From assembly GCA_019637645.1 (NCBI GenBank), contig JAHBVH010000080.1, positions 1-38,117 of the forward strand: DNA of 38,117 nt. The letters run 5' to 3'. Made by a program: the position numbers and the translations under genes. The notes beneath the pieces are model-generated. The model made no database searches, was not told the DNA's origin, and was given only the letters and a program-made list of their open reading frames with translations. Below, one piece after another: positions 36,744 to 38,117 of the stretch. Source of the DNA: Caldilineaceae bacterium (GTDB lineage Bacteria > Chloroflexota > Anaerolineae > Caldilineales > Caldilineaceae). How positions within the stretch are numbered: the first letter of the stretch is position 1; each line of letters opens with the position of its first letter.

Positions 36744-36823
36744 TTTTGCTAGCAGTGCCACTTTTTATTCGCTGGCTCCTTTTGCAACCGGCGAATCCGC
36801 CAACGATCAAAGGAAAGAATGCT

Positions 36824-37894
36824 ATGAACGAGGTACGAGTTGCCATTGTAGGGATGGGGATTGGCAAGGCCAATGCCGGTGGCTTTATTCGCAATCCGCG
36901 GGCGCGGGTGGTAGCCCTTTGTGATATTTTGGACGCACGCATGGATGAAGCGGCCAAGGACCTCGGGCTGACCGATGTCAAGAAATATACCAGCTATGAA
37001 GCCATGTGTCAGGACCCGGCGATTGACGCCGTCTTTGTGGGCGTGCCGAATCAATTTCATGTGCCAGTGGCGCTCGAAGTGGTGCGCAATGGCAAACATG
37101 TCATGGTGACCAAGCCCCTGTCCGATTCAGTGACCGCGGCCCGGCAGTTGGTGGACGCGGCGGAGGCGGCTGGTGTCGTTAACATGATGTCCCTCTCCAC
37201 TCGCTTTGCGCCGGATGTCCAATACCTGGGCCGCATGACCCACCGGGGCGACTTTGGCGAACTCTACTATGCCAAGGCCAGCAGTATCCGGCGCATTGGC
37301 ATTCCTGGCTGGAGCTTGGGCTTTATTCAAAAAGGCGGCGGCGCTTTCCGCGATATGGGCGTGCATGTGCTCGATTCGGTCTGGTGGCTCATGGGCATGC
37401 CCAAGCCGGTCAGTGTGAGTGGCGTGGCCGGGGCCAAGTTTGGCCCGCGCGGTCAGGGCTTCTGGCACATTTATCCACCGGCCCAACCTGTGGAGAAACT
37501 GGCCCAACTCTATGATAGCGACGACTATGGCGGTGGCTTTATCCGTTTTGAAAATGGCGCTGGCCTCCAGGTAGAGAGCTTCTGGGCTTCGCATCAGCCC
37601 GAAGGCTTGCAGATCGAACTCTTTGGCAGCGAAGCCGGGGCCAAGCTGAACCCGTTAACCGTTTATCGTACCGTTGACGGCTCGCAACAAGATGTAACCG
37701 TTAACCTCCGTGACGCGGGCAATCGGCCCCATGAGCGCACGGTGGCCTGGGACAATGTGGCTGGTCACTTTATCGAGGCGATCTTGGATGGCGTGCCCTG
37801 CGCTGCGCCGCTGCGTCATGGCCTCATTGTGCAGGAGATGATGGAAGCGCTGTTGGAAAGTGCCAACACCGGCACCGAAGTACGAATTGCTTGA
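36824..37894 (+). CDS. Gfo/Idh/MocA family oxidoreductase
   Basis: 356-residue NAD(P)-dependent sugar or inositol dehydrogenase-like enzyme. The N-terminal Rossmann strand reads VRVAIVGMGIGKANAGGF. The usual EKP motif is replaced by TKP (HVMVTKPLSDSV), retaining the catalytic Lys. The C-terminal alpha/beta domain includes GGGAFRDMGVHVLDSVWWLMG with the conserved Asp/His pair. AAAGGA precedes ATG 36824; the frame is open further upstream but that part includes the promoter. The next gene, a phosphodiesterase-like hydrolase, starts 44 bases later. Together they suggest catabolism of a sugar or a phosphorylated polyol, which is only inference. Confidence 0.93.
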   Translation: MNEVRVAIVGMGIGKANAGGFIRNPRARVVALCDILDARMDEAAKDLGLTDVKKYTSYEAMCQDPAIDAVFVGVPNQFHVPVALEVVRNGKHVMVTKPLSDSVTAARQLVDAAEAAGVVNMMSLSTRFAPDVQYLGRMTHRGDFGELYYAKASSIRRIGIPGWSLGFIQKGGGAFRDMGVHVLDSVWWLMGMPKPVSVSGVAGAKFGPRGQGFWHIYPPAQPVEKLAQLYDSDDYGGGFIRFENGAGLQVESFWASHQPEGLQIELFGSEAGAKLNPLTVYRTVDGSQQDVTVNLRDAGNRPHERTVAWDNVAGHFIEAILDGVPCAAPLRHGLIVQEMMEALLESANTGTEVRIA

Positions 37895-37937
37895 TAGGCG
37901 TCAACAATTTTGCCATCCTAGCTAGAAACGGACCTTT

Positions 37938-38117
37938 ATGGCTGCTAATCCCAACCTTACCCTTTTTGTCATGATCGATGGGCTGCGGCCCGATGCCTTG
38001 GCGCGCTGTGATTGCCCAACCTTGACCGGCTTGATGGAACGGGGGGCTTTCTCCCTACAGGCGCGTTCCGTGATGCCGTCGGTGACGTTGCCCTGCCACA
38101 TGTCGATCTTCCATAGT
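37938..38117 (+). CDS. Alkaline-phosphatase-superfamily hydrolase (type I phosphodiesterase-like), 3' end beyond the window
   Basis: The first 60 codons read MAANPNLTLFVMIDGLRPDAL, with the metal-binding Asp of the superfamily. MPSVTLPCHMSIFHS follows, where the Thr is the expected nucleophile of nucleotide pyrophosphatase/phosphodiesterase-like enzymes. The rest lies outside the window. Only a weak ribosome site (GGACC) precedes ATG 37938. No signal peptide is evident, so it is probably cytoplasmic. Confidence 0.85.
   Translation, partial: MAANPNLTLFVMIDGLRPDALARCDCPTLTGLMERGAFSLQARSVMPSVTLPCHMSIFHS

Noticed and set aside
36637..38117. Reverse transcriptase or DGR template downstream of the FGE-like gene
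   Set aside because: The remaining genes are a Gfo/Idh/MocA oxidoreductase and a phosphodiesterase-like hydrolase. No RT motif and no A-rich copy of the variable region were seen.

Overview
The window reads as a chromosome segment of a Chloroflexota-type bacterium. That placement is an inference from protein style and mixed gene content, not a computed taxonomy. It is gene-dense and moderately GC-rich, with genes on both strands in short operons separated by strong hairpins and dispersed palindromic repeats. No rRNA, tRNA, complete insertion sequence, prophage or CRISPR array was recognised.

Layout. 1-7470: chaperone dnaK (minus, 3' end outside the window), a NYN/LOTUS-type RNA-binding nuclease candidate (plus), a PPK2 polyphosphate kinase (minus) and uvrB (minus). 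7471-8177: gene-poor, with an amidase N-terminal remnant and a dispersed repeat. 8178-10748: a large AAA/NB-ARC-TPR-LuxR regulator. 10938-14998: an apparent operon of a FAD-linked oxidase broken by a frameshift, followed by a PEP-synthase/rifampin-phosphotransferase-like enzyme split into two overlapping genes in reversed domain order. 14958-16378: an SDR (convergent overlap) and a DUF3237 protein. 16467-19430: rpsO-pnp with a structured leader, its own promoter and strong terminators. 19791-22321: an 18-bp palindrome and four 13-bp tandem repeats, then recD2. 22427-26945: a sugar isomerase-like TIM barrel, a hypothetical gene, vapB with a decayed vapC, cutC, a RidA-like protein and a TauE/SafE permease.

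27098-32495: a three-domain kinase/M23/aminotransferase fusion facing a large HPII-type catalase. 32794-35151: zinc alcohol dehydrogenase, bicupin protein, and an N-terminally short formylglycine-generating-enzyme-like (C-type lectin fold) protein. The last 30 or so codons of that protein look like the variable region of a diversity-generating retroelement (DGR). 35229-36695: a small orphan protein and a two-gene RHH-like/HNH endonuclease unit that share a C-terminal module. 36824-38117: a Gfo/Idh/MocA oxidoreductase and the start of an alkaline-phosphatase-superfamily hydrolase.

Most notable items: (1) the DGR-like variable region at 35041-35136, with no reverse transcriptase or template repeat seen in the window; (2) the split, order-reversed PEP-dependent phosphotransferase pair behind a frameshifted oxidase; (3) the RHH-like/HNH pair with a paralogous orphan; (4) the pnp leader hairpin and the RGG-rich PNPase tail; (5) palindromic repeats in at least three related copies. 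Gene decay recurs (amidase, oxidase, vapC, N-terminally short FGE), suggesting an accessory, rearranging region.
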